A stretch of 64,000 nt of DNA from Macrophomina tecta (taxonomy: Eukaryota > Ascomycota > Dothideomycetes > Botryosphaeriales > Botryosphaeriaceae). The position numbers were made by a program, and so were the translations under genes. Position 1 is the first letter of the stretch. Every line of letters starts with the position of its first letter. Below are positions 1-12,476 of the stretch, piece after piece. The notes below the pieces were generated by a model, which was not told the DNA's origin, ran no database searches, and saw nothing but the letters and a program-made list of their open reading frames with translations. The DNA is taken from NCBI GenBank assembly GCA_024180945.1, contig JAKSGN010000006.1:1674001-1738000 (forward strand), given 5' to 3'.

Positions 1-209
1 GGCTACGACATGCGTACAAACAAGATCGCTCCAGCGAGCACCAATCCTGAAATCAGCAGGTTGGTCAACGTAAGAGCGAAAAGTCATAAGAGTACAATTT
101 ACCGGCGGGCACCAAGAAACGCCGTGCAAGATGCCTGCCTTTCACCGTCCCACTGTTCATTACCACATTTCCAATTGTTCCATTCCAGGTATCATAGATA
201 TTTCACCGC

Positions 210-1599
<1,390 letters not shown>

Positions 1600-2256
1600 G
1601 TTTGCGGTGAGGGAGAGCGTGCGGGCGACAGCTGGCTAGATGATGGCAAGGAGCGGCAGACGACGAGATGGGATGGGGATGGGAGTTGGGGTGGTGGGAA
1701 GATGGTGCGTCTGGGGAACGGGAGCTGCCTGCAGTTGTACCTGGGCCGGCACCTTTCCCCTTCGTCATCTGAGGAGCTAGCCGACCGATTAGCCGGATGG
1801 GGCATGGCGCGGTGCGCTGATAAGAGTGGCTGGGGAAAGCGCGCAGGGCCGTGAGCTGTCCACGAGACCGCCTCGTCCGTCATCCGAGCGCGCGCCGTCT
1901 AAGCTCTCTCATCTCCTGTCTCATTATTATCATTACTAGCTGGCATTGCGAGCCGACCTCGCTCTCAGCGCGCTCAACTATCTACATGCGTGCGAGTCCG
2001 TGAAACCGAAAATGCCTCGTCAGCCGTCAGGCCGGATCCCATGTAACGCCAAGTCCAGTCATGGCGTAATCGCCTGAGTAACACCAGGAGCACAAGCTCG
2101 ACTCTGCCTTTTGCCGCGTCTGTTTCCTGTTTGCTCCTCACACGTCCAATTCCAACTCTCTCATGCTATGCGCCAATCCAATGCTGGTCTAATGGCTGTC
2201 CTGTCTGCTGTGCCAACCTCGGGCCATCTCTCGTGTCTTTTGGTCCCCAGATGCAT
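1600..2256. other. intergenic region
   Basis: This lies between the protease start and the 3' end of the MFS gene, both on the minus strand. It should hold the protease promoter. The overlapping frames here show no domain and change character every few dozen codons, and I see no RNA gene. Confidence 0.6.
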
Positions 2257-3762
2257 CTAAATCTTAACTCTAAGCTTAAGTCCTGTCTGAGCTATTCTTG
2301 CCGCGACCAAGGTCAAGCTGCCGCACACAAGAACGGTGCCACCCCACATCTGTGCATGAAGATAGTTGCCATTGTTGTCCGAAATCAACGCGCCGGCAAG
2401 AGGCGGGCCAGTCAATGCCGCAAATGAAACGATCGAGAAGGCCATGCCCATCCGCGTCCCCGTCTTCTTGAGATCCGGCGTCAAGCTGCTCAGCACTGAC
2501 GGGAACAGGCCTTGGACGCCTGAAGACGTCAATCCGATGACGACTGTGAATGGATACAGCCCGCCTACCGAATGCACTCCTGACCATGCGAAGAGCATGA
2601 CTCCTGTCGCCAGGGCAAACGGTATAATGAGGTTCAGCGGGCCAGTTAAGCGGTCGCTTATTAAGGGGGGTACGGTCCTGGAAATGAAGCCCACGCCGTT
2701 GAGGATGAGGAGTAGGTTGAGTGACTCGATGTACGGCAGGCCTACGATATCCCGACTGAATGTGCTAATCTGCTTCAACGTCAGACTCCGATGCCACGGG
2801 AATATCACAAGGTCGCAACTTACGTAGTAGAAGACAAAGTAAAGAGCCCAGAAGTTGAGAAACATTCCGAGGCAGAAGAGACAGTAGGTGAGCTCTCTGA
2901 ACGCCGAGACATCAAACAAAGGGCCAGATTGCCGCGGAGGAAGCCGCACTTTGAACAGCGCGATAGTCACCGCCGAAGTTACAAGTGAGACAAATCCCAG
3001 GATGCGTACTGTCCAGCCGAAGCCCAGCTGAGGGAGCAGTTGCCTGACCATTGTGGGATAGATGAGCCCACCCGTGGCGGATCCGGCTGCGGTGAGGCCA
3101 AGTGCGAGCGCGCGATTTTTCGAGAAGTAGGTGGCAATAAGGGCGATAGTCGGACAGAACATGAGGCCATTCCCGAGACCGGTGCAAACGCCTTGGGCCA
3201 GAAAGAGCTGCCAGTATTGGGTGCAGAGGGAGGTCATGAAGATTCCGAGCAGGGTCAAGGAAACTCCCAGGATGTACACCCGGCGGAACAGACCAGCATC
3301 CGTGGCGCGTCCTGCAACGGTGCCGATGAAGAAAAGAAGCCACACCTGAATGGTACCTATCCAAGAAATCTCCGAGCCAGGGACCCCGAGAGTGGTGGTG
3401 TAATACGTCTGGAAAGCTCCGAAGGAATTGATGTAGCCCCAGGTGTTCATGATGCAAATGTGGCCCATGAGCACCTGGGTCCAAGCGCAGAGTCCACCAT
3501 CAGGCGGTGGACCGGGGTCTCGTATGGACGCGGCTGATCTGGCGGTGATGACTTTGGACAGGACCCGCTTCGCGGCTCCGGCAGTGGTGTTCTCTTTGGA
3601 GTCCTCGTCAAGAGCAGTGGCTACCCTCTCAATGGCAATTTCCTCTTCGCCGGCTGCATTGCAGTCAGTGCCGTCGGTCTCGTTTGGAGGCAGCGGTCGA
3701 GGAGTAAGTACCCCGCTGCCGAGCTCTTTCTCGGAGTAGTCGCCCTTGCTATTGTGCGCCAT
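2257..3762 (-). CDS. MFS monocarboxylate-type transporter (MCH family)
   Basis: A 12-helix plasma-membrane or organellar porter of the monocarboxylate-porter family; fungal members carry monocarboxylates, riboflavin or unknown solutes. The family signature (D/P)PDGGxxAW appears as PPPDGGLCAW just before the first helix, followed by the typical GYINSFGAFQTYY stretch. I splice one 54-nt intron (2770-2823, GTAAGT...CAG), leaving 483 residues. Its length is a multiple of three and it lacks a stop, so an unspliced reading stays open but would place 18 polar residues beside a membrane helix. The start is the ATG at 3762 (MAHNSKG). Further upstream the same frame opens only with GTG. The roughly 80-residue acidic N-terminus is cytosolic in this family. 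The substrate cannot be told from sequence. Confidence 0.9.
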   Translation of the reverse strand: MAHNSKGDYSEKELGSGVLTPRPLPPNETDGTDCNAAGEEEIAIERVATALDEDSKENTTAGAAKRVLSKVITARSAASIRDPGPPPDGGLCAWTQVLMGHICIMNTWGYINSFGAFQTYYTTTLGVPGSEISWIGTIQVWLLFFIGTVAGRATDAGLFRRVYILGVSLTLLGIFMTSLCTQYWQLFLAQGVCTGLGNGLMFCPTIALIATYFSKNRALALGLTAAGSATGGLIYPTMVRQLLPQLGFGWTVRILGFVSLVTSAVTIALFKVRLPPRQSGPLFDVSAFRELTYCLFCLGMFLNFWALYFVFYYVSCDLVIFPWHRSLTLKQISTFSRDIVGLPYIESLNLLLILNGVGFISRTVPPLISDRLTGPLNLIIPFALATGVMLFAWSGVHSVGGLYPFTVVIGLTSSGVQGLFPSVLSSLTPDLKKTGTRMGMAFSIVSFAALTGPPLAGALISDNNGNYLHAQMWGGTVLVCGSLTLVAARIAQTGLKLRVKI

Positions 3763-4442
3763 GGCGGGACAATGGTGCACTGGGAGGCCGCAGACACAAA
3801 AGATAGAAAAAATTGGCCAGGTGCTGCTAGTGGGAGGTATTTAACGGCTCGGTGGACGAAGGGCCGAAGCGGAGTCATAGTGGCCCTAGTTACGGCGAAG
3901 GGCGCAGAGGGGTTGTCAAAAGCTGCCGGTGTGGAGCAAGGCATTACATCTGACAGTGCCGTTATCCGATCGCGGAGGCGAGACTGAAGCCGGGGACTCG
4001 TAGGGTGCGGGTTAAACGGCTATCTTGTTAATATAGTTCCATTGCGGCTGATGATTAGCGGGATGCAGCGCAGGGATGGCTGAGGCGTAGTACGCATTGA
4101 CATCCTTCGTTTGCAGAGGATTTCTCAGCATATGCTGTCGAGCGTGCTCGCAATCAACCTACTGTGGCGGCGTGACCGGCGCAGGAAAAACAGAAAAAAA
4201 AAAAAAAAAAAGCGCTCACTTACTAATGGCCTGAATGAGTCCTGAGGCAGCAAAGGCGCAAAGGGCGCAGCGGGAAGCCTGCGTTAAGAGAGAGAGCTTG
4301 GGCTTCCGCGCCTGACGCACGCCGCGGCTAGCCGTCACTAAACCCGGGCGCCAGTCAGCAGCCGCTCTTCCTTGTCGGTCATCTCGCCTCCAGCCCGAAC
4401 CGAGAAAGAAAGCGCCCTCTCTGCTCTGCAAGCCGAGCCCTG
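3763..4442. other. divergent promoter region
   Basis: This separates the minus-strand MFS gene from the plus-strand EI24-like gene. A run of about 17 A residues occurs near 4195-4211. I see no convincing coding sequence or RNA gene. Confidence 0.6.
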
Positions 4443-5684
4443 ATGTCGCGAGCCTCGCAGCTTCTTGCGCGTCCCGTCACTGTCGCCAGCCAGGCCGGCG
4501 GGCTGTTTCCCTTCAAGGTTCGTGCCCCGTCTTTCCAGTCCTCGAGTCGCTTCTGCCTCGCCTGGGCTAACGTCAGTCCCTACCAGGGCCTTTGGTATTT
4601 CTGCACACACCCTTATCTGTGGCCGTTACTCAAAGGCCGCCTGCTACCGTGCTTCCTGCTCTCTATCTTTGTGCTGGCCAATCTCTTCATCTGGACCTAC
4701 CTACCTCAGGTGGCTTTTCTGTACCTCTTCCATCATGCCGGTGCCTGGGTGAACGGGACCTTTTTGGTGCTCGGCGAAGGTGCTGCAATTGTCGCCATCA
4801 TCTTCGAGGCCTTCTTCGTCGATGAGACGCAGGTAGATATCTTTGATGCGGTACGTTTAAAGTTTTTTTTTATGGCTCCCGCCAACCCCGATGATGTGCT
4901 CGCGCTTAGACGTCAATTGGAAAGAGGCCCCGCTCCGTGACCGGCATGCCCTCTATACGCATATGCAGCCCATGTGGGACCTCATCGCATGTCTGTGTGG
5001 AACACGGCGATCTGGCCCTTGATCACGCCGACCTTCTGATTTCAGCTACATCCACTAACTGACCGTGCGTGCAGGTTCTGGTTGCCAAGGGTTACGAGGA
5101 TCTCGTCACCACTCGCCGTCCAGTGCATCCAGATGGAGATGATCCCGTCAAGCGGTTGGGCACGCGCGAGCGCCACGCCGTATACGCGCCCTTCAACCTG
5201 CGCCAAATTGTCGAGTTCATCCTGCTGCTGCCGCTGAATTTCATTCCTGTGGCTGGCGTTCCGCTTTTCATCTTCCTGGTAAGCCCAAATACGCGTCCTG
5301 TTTCGATTAACGGGGGCTAAAGTTCTCCTCAGACAGGATACCGGGCTGGCCCGCTGCAGCATTGGAGGTACTTCAAGTTCCTCGACTTTGACAGGAAGAC
5401 AAGACAGCGGTACATCAAGGAGTGGAGGTGGAAGTACACATGGTGAGGATTCGTGATCCAGATAACCCTGTGGAAGTGCTGATAGTTTTAGGTTCGGCAC
5501 GTCAGCCCTCATGCTGCAGCTAGTTCCGGTTCTGAGCATGTTCTTCCTTTTGACCACCACTGTGGGCTCTGCTCTTCTAGTGGTCCACATGGAAGAAAGA
5601 GGCAATCCTGTCGAAGAAGACGAAGGCCCTGGATACATAGACGATCCACCGCGTCAAAGCCACAGCTACGGAACGCTGGTTTAA
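4443..5684 (+). CDS. EI24-domain membrane protein (Rrt8-like)
   Basis: An integral membrane protein resembling the EI24 / outer-spore-wall Rrt8 family, whose yeast members act at lipid droplets and in spore-wall formation; the role here is inferred. Five exons are read with introns 4518-4586, 4851-5074, 5279-5332 and 5443-5491, giving 281 residues. The opening LARPVTVASQAGGLFPF is typical of the family. Hydrophobic segments follow around residues 40-70 and 75-100, then FNLRQIVEFILLLPLNFIPVAG, the signature-like helix of EI24 proteins, and HWRYFKF. The tail is acidic (EERGNPVEEDEGPGY). The first intron is 69 nt, in frame and stop-free, and contains a CTAAC branch site. The start is the only upstream ATG giving this N-terminus. 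Confidence 0.8.
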
Positions 5685-5970
5685 ACGACCTATGCTCACA
5701 GCTGATCCTGCGTTCTGGAAAAGAATGCGGGGATTGTCATGGGATCTCTCCACGGTGCCCTGCTGCAGGCTTGTACCACAATACACGACTAACGTCAGCG
5801 AGCGTGGCCGCGTGAAGCAACAGCAGGGCTCGTTCGGCCATCCATGCGTCCCGATTTAGCAACACCGGTCTAGTCTATCCATCGTTTCGAGCAAGTTACG
5901 AGAGATGTTTTGGGTTATACTCGTACAGTTTTCGTCCGAGCGCGGCCTTTCTCTGTTCATTACCTATCAT

Positions 5971-6975
5971 TTAAGCGTCGGTTTCATTAAGCGCTACCAT
6001 TTTCAAAGATTCTATCCATAACCTCTGTTCCTTCTCTTTGTCGAATGCCCATGTCTCATAACCTCTGTCCATCAGGGTGTAGCCATCCTTTACGGGACCG
6101 CTTTCCGAGCACTGCTCCAGGTACTTGGCACCCTTCCCCTCGAATTCCTTTCCAACAGCGGCGAGGATTTGGGTGGCAGCGCCCTGAGCTGGACTTGAGG
6201 TCCTTTTGATCAGATCCTCGTTGCTCGCCCACTGTTCCAAGAGTTTGGGGTTAATGTGGACTTGCAGGCCTGTTCCGATACCGCCAGGGTGCAGACTGAG
6301 GGCATGTAGCCCTCTGGACCCATAGCGCCGCTCGATCTCATTGGACATGTAGATGTTGGCCGTCTTGCTCTGGCAGTACCCCTTGTTCGGTGTGTAATCA
6401 TTCTCCAGATTGACATCGTCGAAATGGAGGCCACCGCCTCTGTGGCCCATCGAAGAAACCATGACCACCTGCGAACTGAACGACGGCGAAGCCCCGGCAA
6501 GAAGCGCCTCCTTGAGCAGATTGAACAGCAAGAAATAGCCCAGATGATTGGTCGCGAACTGCGACTCGAACCCATCCTCGGTCTTGGTGTGAGGCGGGAA
6601 CATGATCCCTGCATTGCACACCAGCACGTTGAGCGTCTTGCTCCGGCACAGAAACTCCTTGGCAAATGCGCGCACGCTCTTGAAAGAATCGAGCTTGAGG
6701 TCCATCAGCTCTACGCGTCCGGGCTCCAGGATGTCGGCCAGGGCCTCTCGGCCTTTTTGCAAGTCGCGTGCGGTGCAGTAGACGCGCGCGCCGGTGGCGG
6801 AGAGCGCGCGTGCGGTTTCTACGCCGAGTCCGGACGAGCAGCCAGTCACGAGCATTACTTTATCGTGGAGCTGACCGAAGAGCCCCTCGTCGCGGATGAT
6901 GTCGAGGGCAGTAGGGCGGGCGTCGCCGGGGCCGTTGGGCGACGCGAAGGCGGCGGCGTAGCGGGAGAAAGACAT
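5971..6975 (-). CDS. short-chain dehydrogenase/reductase, retinol-dehydrogenase-like
   Basis: An NAD(P)-dependent oxidoreductase of the SDR superfamily; the substrate is unknown. It is a single exon. The cofactor motif is TGCSSGLG (TGxxxGxG), followed by NAG in the fourth strand, the catalytic serine in VMVSSMGH, and the active-site pair YCQSK (YxxxK). I choose the ATG at 6975 (MSFSRYAAAF, 334 residues) because A stands at -3 and this is where fungal relatives usually begin. An in-frame ATG at 7086 would add 37 residues rich in Arg and His without acids, which could act as a mitochondrial targeting extension. The gene is divergent from the peptide transporter 0.85 kb away. WW-domain-oxidoreductase-like SDRs are the nearest alternative label. 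Confidence 0.9.
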   Translation of the reverse strand: MSFSRYAAAFASPNGPGDARPTALDIIRDEGLFGQLHDKVMLVTGCSSGLGVETARALSATGARVYCTARDLQKGREALADILEPGRVELMDLKLDSFKSVRAFAKEFLCRSKTLNVLVCNAGIMFPPHTKTEDGFESQFATNHLGYFLLFNLLKEALLAGASPSFSSQVVMVSSMGHRGGGLHFDDVNLENDYTPNKGYCQSKTANIYMSNEIERRYGSRGLHALSLHPGGIGTGLQVHINPKLLEQWASNEDLIKRTSSPAQGAATQILAAVGKEFEGKGAKYLEQCSESGPVKDGYTLMDRGYETWAFDKEKEQRLWIESLKMVALNETDA

Positions 6976-7828
6976 TGTGTGGCGTGCACGATGCGAGGGC
7001 CTTGGGGAAGTGCTGAACACGTGTTGGGGCGCGAAGAGGGGTGAACAGTGCCGATGACGCCAAACGAGTTGATGGAGACGGCGCATGCAGTTGAAGGTGT
7101 ATGTCCCGGATTGATGCCTGGGACAGCAACCGGCTTATGTATCAGGAGAGATGTAGGGCGGGGCGGAGGCCATGACGGCAAAGTAGCAAGCGAACGTCCA
7201 AGCCAGCTGACGGGCCAGACAGGACTTGATTTGGAGGCGTTGAAGAGCAGTGCATATACAATAGCTGTTTCAGGCCTAGCGGCTCCCTCAGTGGCTGCTC
7301 ACAGCCCATGCTCGCACCAATCCGCCGTCTCCCAGCGCCGCTGGCCCTTCCTCCGGAACAGCCGCCTCTTTGAGCGGACGCAAGAGAGTGATGCGCGTCT
7401 CTCATTGTTCGCACCTATTGACGCCCTCTTGCGGAGAGAGTCGCTGGTTTGCGCACGGGCCGCCCCGAGCGCAACTCTATCCGCCTCAGAGCCGTCGCGG
7501 AGCTGAAGCCCGTAAACCTCCAGCTGCCGTTCCCCTCGCCCACAAACCTCCCCCATCCGCCTTCTCTTCCTCTCCGTTCCGCGCCACTCCACTTGTCCCT
7601 CCCCATCGCGCCCGCCCCTTCCGGATTCCGACGACAAGTTTTCCGACCCGGCCTTTCCATCCAGCTAGTTAGGGGCCGCGTAACCGTGAAGACGCATCCA
7701 CGTGTTCTCTGTGTGTTCAGCACAGGCTCGCTCTCTCAAACTCTCCTTCGACAATGTCCTCCTCGGCGCTCCGGTGATACATTACGTGCCTCTTGTGGCT
7801 ACTATTTCGAAAGATTTCGTGACCGAAG
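6976..7828. promoter_or_regulatory. divergent promoter region between SDR and PTR2 genes
   Basis: This roughly 0.85-kb interval drives the SDR gene leftward and the peptide transporter rightward. The right part is C/T-rich (about 7515-7640), as fungal leaders often are. No defined operator was recognised. Confidence 0.5.
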
Positions 7829-9841
7829 ATGCCGCCCCTTGCCTCCACGCGCGGAGATTATGCTTCAGTCCCGCAAGCCGAGCCTGCCGTTGAGTTGGAG
7901 AACCTCGATGCCGCTTCAGGTGTCAGCAGAGTCCATCACGACCGTTCGTTGGCGAGGTGCGGCATCTCTGTCCCGCCCTTCTCTCAGAACCCGGCTAACG
8001 GCAGCACAGGAGAGGGCAGACTCATGCCTCCCGCCCAGGAGCAAGCGGTGACTCGAGTGCTCTCGACACGCCCGAAGTAATCGAGCCGAAGCGCAAGTCG
8101 GTCGACACTTTAAGCCTCTTATCAGTTGTTGATGATGACGAACCAACCGAAGAGGAAAAACTCTCGCTCCGCAAAGTCCCGGACAGCTTGCCATGGAGCG
8201 CCTCGCTCATTGCCATCGTCGAGCTCTGTGAGCGTTTTTCATACTATGGACTCGCAGGACCCTTTCAAAACTATGTGTCCAACAAGTATCACGATCCAAG
8301 CGGCCTTCCGGGTGCCATGTAAGTATTCTTGACGCTGTCGTGGCTTCTAGAAGCTAATATCAGGATAGAGGACTCGGTCAGCATGGCGCAACTCTAGTCA
8401 CCAGTTTCTTCCAGTTTTGGTGCTATCTCACCCCCGTACTCGGCGCCGTAGTGGCGGACCAGTACCTTGGAAAATACTGGACCATCGTCTACTTTTCCAT
8501 GGTGTCCATGGCTGGCATTGTAGTTCTCTTCCTTACCTCTCTGCCTTCCTCGATTGAGGCTGGATATGCCTTTCCCGGTCTACTCGCAGCAATCCTCCTC
8601 ATCGGTCTCGGCACTGGTGGCATCAAGAGCAATGTTTCTCCGCTCATAGCTGAGCAATATGAGGAGACAAAACAAAGAGTCAGAACTCTGCCCTCCGGCG
8701 AACGCGTGATTGTGGATCCAGCCCTTACCATTCAACGGATCTACATGATTTTTTACATGTGCATCAACGTTGGCTCCCTTTCTGCCATTGCGACCAGCAC
8801 CATGGAGCTTCGTATTGGTTTCTGGGCAGCATATCTTCTACCGCTGTGCATGTTCGTCGTTGGCTTTATCGTTATCATCACGGGGAAGAACAGATACGTG
8901 ATCAAGCCTCCTTCAGGGTCTGTCATTGCGAACAGCTTCAAGGCTCTGTACATCGCTATAATGAATCAAGGTAATCTCAACGCTGCCAAGCCGTCGGTTC
9001 AACGCAGTTTCAGTGTCTCCTGCATGATTCAGTGGGACGACACCTTTGTGGACGAGCTCAAAGACGCGCTGCTCGCCTGCAAAGTCTTCTGCTTCTACCC
9101 TATTTACTGGGCTGCCTTCAATCAGATGTCAAACAACTTCGTCTCTCAGGGTAAGTGAAGCCCTGCCCCGGCCTAAACATAATCCCAACATACTCACCAA
9201 CCTCTTCCGACATACCAGCCGGCCAAATGCAACTCCACGGCATCCCCAATGACATCATGCAAAACCTCGACCCACTCGCCGTCATCTGCCTCATCCCGTT
9301 CATGGACCGCATCGCCTATCCCTTCCTTCGCTCGCGCGGTATCACTCTCCCGCCCATCACGCGCATCACCTGTGGCTTCCTCCTCGCCGCTCTCTCCATG
9401 GCCTACGCCGCCCTCCTCCAGCACCGCATCTACGCTGCCCCGCCCTGCTTCGACGCCCCCTCCGCCTGCGCCGCCGCCCTCCGCCCGGACGGCACGCACG
9501 AATCCAACCGCATCCACGTCGCCTGGCAGGCTCCGGCTTACCTCGTCATGGCCATCTCGGAGATTCTGGCGAGCGTGACGGGGTTGGAGTATGCGTTCAC
9601 GAAGGCGCCGGCTGCGATGAAGAGCTTTGTCATGGCCCTGTATTTGTTGACGACGGCCGTGGGCGCATTGATTGGGGGGTTGGTGTCACCGGTTGCGAGG
9701 GATCCGTTGTTGGTCGTGTTGTACGCGGGGTTGGCGGTGGCGTGCGTTGTGACAGCGGGAATCTTTTGGAGGGTGTTTAGGTGGTATGACGAGGACGTAG
9801 GTATGGACGGTGGGAGGGGGAAGGAGGAGGACGAAGCGTGA
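7829..9841 (+). CDS. PTR2-type proton-coupled oligopeptide transporter (POT family)
   Basis: A plasma-membrane symporter importing di- and tripeptides with protons. Four exons are read with introns 7957-8009, 8319-8368 and 9151-9218, giving 613 residues, the usual length for fungal PTR2 proteins. A hydrophilic N-terminus of about 100 residues precedes the family motif ELCERFSYYGLAGPFQNYV (the E-x-x-E-R-F-x-Y-Y-G proton-coupling motif). Further POT landmarks are GAVVADQYLGKYWTI, GTGGIKSNVSPLIAEQY and FYMCINVGSLS. The long loop after helix 6 and FCFYPIYWAAFNQMSNN follow the family. The ATG at 7829 has A at -3 and gives the only N-terminus that splices into frame. It was not assigned to an NRT1-like nitrate subgroup because fungal members are peptide carriers. 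Confidence 0.93.
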
Positions 9842-12476
9842 GGCTGAAGCCGACTGTCAGAGTTGGGCCCGAGAGATTCAGGGGCAGCCTTGTCTTGCAT
9901 AGGCTCTACGATGGATTCAACCTTGCTGTTCCTGCATGGCCGCTTCTTCTCGGCCTCTTGCGGGGAGCCAGGCTTTATATCATACATCCCACTCTAGTAG
10001 CAGTGGTGGCCCCTCAGCAATCACCAGATTCTTGCCCGCCGGCTTCATAAGCCCACTTGCACGTCAGCCTTGCATGTCGACCCGTCTGCGCTGCAATCCG
10101 CCTCGCCATGGTTCAGCCGTGTCTGACATTGGTTTTGGCCACTTGGACTATGCCGGGTGGGGCTTCCAGCCGGCGACCGCACTGCAGCGTCAGTAGTGGT
10201 TGGATATTCAGCAGTCCCTTTTCCCGCACAAGACTGGCGGATCATCTGGTTTTGAGACCAACTTCTGGACTATTTTCGAGAGGATGGAATACCGCAACAG
10301 TTCGCCGCGATCTGGATACGATAATCCACCCAAACAGTGGAGTTCCAAACTTGTGTACTCGGATTGGGACTACTCCTCGGATTCGGAAGGTTATGGTGCA
10401 GAGGTTTTGCTATTGAAAGATGATGCTCTGCACGAGCCATGGACGACGCTCGTGAGTAGGACAGTGTGTGGAGAGTGCGCTCGCGTGATAAATTGCCCGA
10501 AGAAAAGGATAACTAGCATCTAGAGTAGGATTAGACTCAAGAAAAGTACCAAAACATGAGTCAAGAGGGAGTGAAGAGACCGTCGAGTGGTGATTCAGAA
10601 AACGTATCAGGAGACGGCGGAAGGACAAACTGGACTGCAAGCAGATCAAGAGGATTTGAATAGTGATATGGCAGTTTCACGGCACGGTCTGGGCGATGAA
10701 GAGCATGGTTGCGAGTTATGTTTGTACTTCAAAGGTTTGAAAGTCAGGAAATGGTAGAAATACCATAGCGCCACCGCGGAGACTATATGTCGGCTATTCC
10801 ACGAATAGTGTCCAGTTTGCACATCGCCCGGTGTCGAGGATTCATCGGACAATATTTGGTCCTTTTTGCGCCGTCTCGGATTGAGACACCTTTTCCTGTA
10901 TTGCGTGCGCCAAAATCCACCAGACCTCTCCATTCCGCTGCCCCAGCTCGGTAGAATTCAAGACCTGCCCACTTGTCCATTCTGCCGGCTTATGGACAAC
11001 GCCATTTTTAATTCAGAGGACGAGACTCAAAAAAAAAAAAAAAAAGAAAAAGAAAAAAGGCCAGAGCATCTAATTAATAGACCTTGAATCTCAATATGTC
11101 GTTTGATCCTAAAGTAAGGGTCCTGTCACACACTGGTGCATGGGATTATTTTTAGATTCAGGTCAGAGATGTTGCTCGATGCTCCATAAATCATGGGCTG
11201 AGGCGGGATGGTGAGTGCACTCTATCATAGCTCCCGCCCGCGTCATCTGAGAACATTGCCAGAGGAGCCAGAGGGAAGACGAGAATGGCGTGGATGAGCG
11301 GGTATGTACTTGCATGTGCGGCCTGCCTCTTTAAGGCGGGTCGGGCCGCAGGTTGAGCCACCTGGCAGGGGATATTGCAGGAGTTGGAGACAAGGAAAGC
11401 TTCCCATGACTCTTTGATGGGATGGGTATAGTTTTGTTTTCCTGTCGGACCTTTCTGGACTTTTGGCGCACGGGTTTGACTCGTCCAGTTGATTTGTTTT
11501 TTTTTTTTTTTCTCGCCGAGATGTGTGCAAGGTCCAAGTGACCACTGGAGCACGATAATAATTCCGCCGGAGCGGTTCGAAAATACGGAGTCCGGCGTCC
11601 GAAAACCGTGAACTGTGGTGCCGCAGAAGCCGGGCGGAGGGCAGGAAGACTGCATTACAGGCACTCCATCTGCCTGGTAAATCGCTGGAGTCCAGTTCCA
11701 GTAATGCAGATTCGCGGGCGGAGAGGAGAGCAAGTAACATGCGTCAGCCTTGCGAGATCATGCGCGTCCAAACACGGCAACGCTTGGTCCATGGCGTCGA
11801 CTTTGGGCCACTGGTAAATTGGCAGACGCGTCGCAAGCCCGCTCCACCAGCCTCGCCAACGCTCCCCACCGCACCGCAGTCCTCAGCCACCGCAACGGGC
11901 AAGTCCGCCGCCGTCTCCCCAGGGCGCGTCGGTGGCGCGCGACGATCCCAGCGCCCCCGGCTGGCCAGCCGCCCCGCGATGCCGAGACGTGGGGACAAAT
12001 GCTTGAGAGGGCTTGGTGCGCTCGGCGCTGCCAAATCAGCACCCCCTAAGCGCCACCGACCCAGCCCGTCTGCCCACGGCATCTGCTCGACAGACGGAAG
12101 GCGAGAGAGCGACAGCCTCGCGCCGGGACTGGCTGCTGCAGTCGCGGCTCCACTTGAAGCGCCTGGTTAACCTTGTCCCCCGCTTAGCCTTTTGAGCACA
12201 GCTTAGCCAGCGGCCATGGTTCCATGTCGGCCGGCAAGGGTGCGCAGCGTCACATCGCCCTCTCACCGTGGCTTTTGACTGGAAGAGACTCGCGCTGGAC
12301 AACCGCTCGGCCCGCTGCTCGACTCTCCTCCCCGACTCGCGCATTTCTTTAACTCCGCCCGCCCGCCCGCCGCTTTTCTCGCCCCAACCGCGTCCCCCTC
12401 CTCCTGTGCTCCAGCCTGGCTCCTCACACATCTCTTCCCCGGTTTCCCTCGTAGACGCTCAGTTCTCGCGCGCAGC
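9842..12476. other. long intergenic region, no convincing gene
   Basis: 2.6 kb between two transporter genes on the plus strand. Frames such as 10200-10523 (plus) and 11191-11733 (minus) are open, but they have no domain, no splice support and run through A or T tracts (about 11030-11058 and 11498-11511). The part from 12200 to 12476 is C/T-rich and is probably promoter and leader of the downstream permease. No tRNA was recognised. Confidence 0.5.
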
